From: Gloeocapsa sp. PCC 7428
GTDB lineage: Bacteria; Cyanobacteriota; Cyanobacteriia; Cyanobacteriales; Chroococcidiopsidaceae
Direction: 5' to 3'
Assembly: GCF_000317555.1 (NCBI RefSeq)
Contig: NC_019746.1
Coordinates: forward strand, 124,001 to 188,000
Length of the DNA: 64,000 nucleotides
This document shows, piece by piece, positions 62,793-64,000 of this stretch (position 1 is its first letter; the number at the start of each line of letters is the position of its first letter). The notes under the pieces are model-generated. The model searched no databases, had not been told where the DNA came from, and saw nothing but the letters and a program-made list of their open reading frames with translations. A program made the position numbers and the translations under genes.

Positions 62793-64000
62793 ATGATGGA
62801 TGAGCGAGGATTTGATGATTTGAGTAAAAGAATTGCGGCGCTTTCTCCTGAGAAGCGATCGCGATTTGAACGGCAGTTGCAATTACGGAAATTGGCGATT
62901 GGTCGGCGTGAGAATATTGATGAGTTACCGATTTCTTTGGCACAGGAAAGATTGTGGTTTTTGCATCAGTTGGAGCCTGATAGTGCGGCTTATAATATTG
63001 CGATCGCCTGGCGATTTACGGGGGTATTGGATATTAGTATACTTGAGCGCTGTTTTGATACAATTGTGCAGCGTCATCACAGTTTGCGGACTGGTTTTGT
63101 GGCGATTGATGGTCAACCCCGTCAAGTAATTGTTGAAACTTCGATATCGTTACCTATTGTTGATTTGTCCGGTTTACCAGAGGCGATTCTTGATGCGGAA
63201 GTTGAAGATCTGGCGAAACAAGAAGCCCAACGCGCATTTGACTTGACGCAACCTCCTTTAATACGGTTAATGTTGCTTCGGCTGGCATCACAGAAGTTTG
63301 TTTTACTGCTTACATTACATCATCTGGTTGCTGATGGTTGGTCACGGGGTGTGATTCTCCGCGAATTAGCATCACTTTATCGCGCTTTTGTCAATGGTCA
63401 ATCGGCGGATGTGTTGCCTGAATTACCGATTCAATATGTTGATTTTGCGGTTTGGCAACGGCGATGGTTGCAAGATAGTGAACTCACAGCACAACTTGCG
63501 TATTGGAAACAGCAGTTGCAAGATTTATCGGTGTTGGAGTTACCAACGAATCGCCCGCGTCTACCTGTTCCCACTTTTCGCAGTGCGACACAATCTGTCT
63601 ACTTTTCTGCCGCATTGTCGCAAGCCCTCAAAGCTTTGAGTCGTCAGCAGGGCGTGACGCTGTTTATGTTACTCTTGGCGGCTTTTAAGGTGCTGTTGCA
63701 TCGTTACACAGGGCAAAATGATATCGCCGTGGGTTCGCCGATTGCTAATCGTAATTGGGTAGAGGTTGAGCCATTAATTGGCTTTTTTGTCAATACGCTG
63801 GTGCTGCGGACAAATTTGGCGGGGAATCCTAAGTTTGATACTCTCCTTCAACGAGTGCGCGATGTCGCCGCAGGTGCTTATAAACACCAAGATTTACCGT
63901 TTGCCAAGCTTGTCGAAGAATTGCAACCGCAGCGCAGTCTTAGTCACAATCCGCTGTTTCAGGTGATGTTTCAGGTGCAAAATGAGGCGTATCAATTACA
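62793..64000 (+). CDS. NRPS, N-terminal condensation domain, cut by the window edge
   Basis: The frame is open from the ATG at 62793 to the right edge (402 codons), so the protein is incomplete. A short N-terminal segment (DLSKRIAALSPEKRSRFERQ) resembles NRPS docking regions. A condensation domain follows from about residue 45: SLAQERLWFLHQLEPDSAAY, RHHSLRTGF, and the catalytic HHxxxDG in HHLVADGWSRGV, then YVDFAVWQRRWL, VGSPIANRN and GFFVNTLVLR. The pattern fits an LCL-type or fatty-acyl/polyketide-accepting condensation domain that would join the polyketide from the upstream ACP to the first amino acid. The adenylation domain, and so the amino acid, lies outside the window. Confidence 0.92.
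   Translation, partial: MMDERGFDDLSKRIAALSPEKRSRFERQLQLRKLAIGRRENIDELPISLAQERLWFLHQLEPDSAAYNIAIAWRFTGVLDISILERCFDTIVQRHHSLRTGFVAIDGQPRQVIVETSISLPIVDLSGLPEAILDAEVEDLAKQEAQRAFDLTQPPLIRLMLLRLASQKFVLLLTLHHLVADGWSRGVILRELASLYRAFVNGQSADVLPELPIQYVDFAVWQRRWLQDSELTAQLAYWKQQLQDLSVLELPTNRPRLPVPTFRSATQSVYFSAALSQALKALSRQQGVTLFMLLLAAFKVLLHRYTGQNDIAVGSPIANRNWVEVEPLIGFFVNTLVLRTNLAGNPKFDTLLQRVRDVAAGAYKHQDLPFAKLVEELQPQRSLSHNPLFQVMFQVQNEAYQL

Overview
The window looks like chromosomal DNA from a cyanobacterium. Palindromic GCGATCGC (HIP1-type) octamers occur throughout. Intergenic regions carry short tandem repeats such as ggtaattggtaat, and the gene families are typical of the phylum: Uma2 endonuclease, AMIN-domain TonB receptor, cNMP-domain/C39-like ABC exporter and FAAL-started megasynthases. 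The genus cannot be fixed from sequence alone. No tRNA, rRNA or CRISPR array was seen.

Region 1 (1-10.3 kb) is heavily eroded. It holds the 3' end of a BASS-type transporter, an NTF2-like gene, remnants of an NCS2 permease and an FAD monooxygenase, and a complete IS5-type element (1712-2599) with TAA target duplications. An intact pstS-pstC-pstA operon without pstB follows. Next come a broken response regulator, an IS6-type transposase tail, a repeat array resembling a transposon end and a truncated serine resolvase. After an intact GST there are decayed GIY-YIG, photolyase-like and zinc-ribbon genes.

Region 2 (10.3-33.1 kb) is centred on export. An IS630-type element (10311-11326) sits in the last codons of an SbmA-like ABC transporter. 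Upstream of that gene lie a paralogous transporter and a parvulin-like isomerase. Divergent from these is a type I secretion pair: a 1000-residue cNMP/C39-like/ABC exporter and an HlyD adaptor. Beyond a broken FecB-like gene and an ISAs1-type remnant are two very large Calx-beta-like/PPC-domain proteins, the likely secreted or surface products, and a serine hydrolase.

Region 3 (33.2-64 kb) holds a Uma2 gene, then an MFS exporter and an AMIN-TonB receptor read leftward. Divergent from them is a hybrid lipid/PKS/NRPS assembly line: FAAL-ACAD-ACP, two near-duplicate reducing modules (KS-AT-DH-MT-ER-KR-ACP), a third module (KS-AT-KR-ACP) with an abnormal KR, a free-standing luciferase-like monooxygenase, and an NRPS that runs off the right edge. 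The likely logic is a fatty acid activated and possibly desaturated, extended twice with alpha-methyl branches, extended once more, oxidised, and passed to a peptide. The adjacent receptor and exporter suggest an acylated siderophore; this is inference, because the metal-binding part would lie beyond the window. An unusual feature is that the linkers of these megasynthases contain in-frame copies of the same repeat families found between genes.
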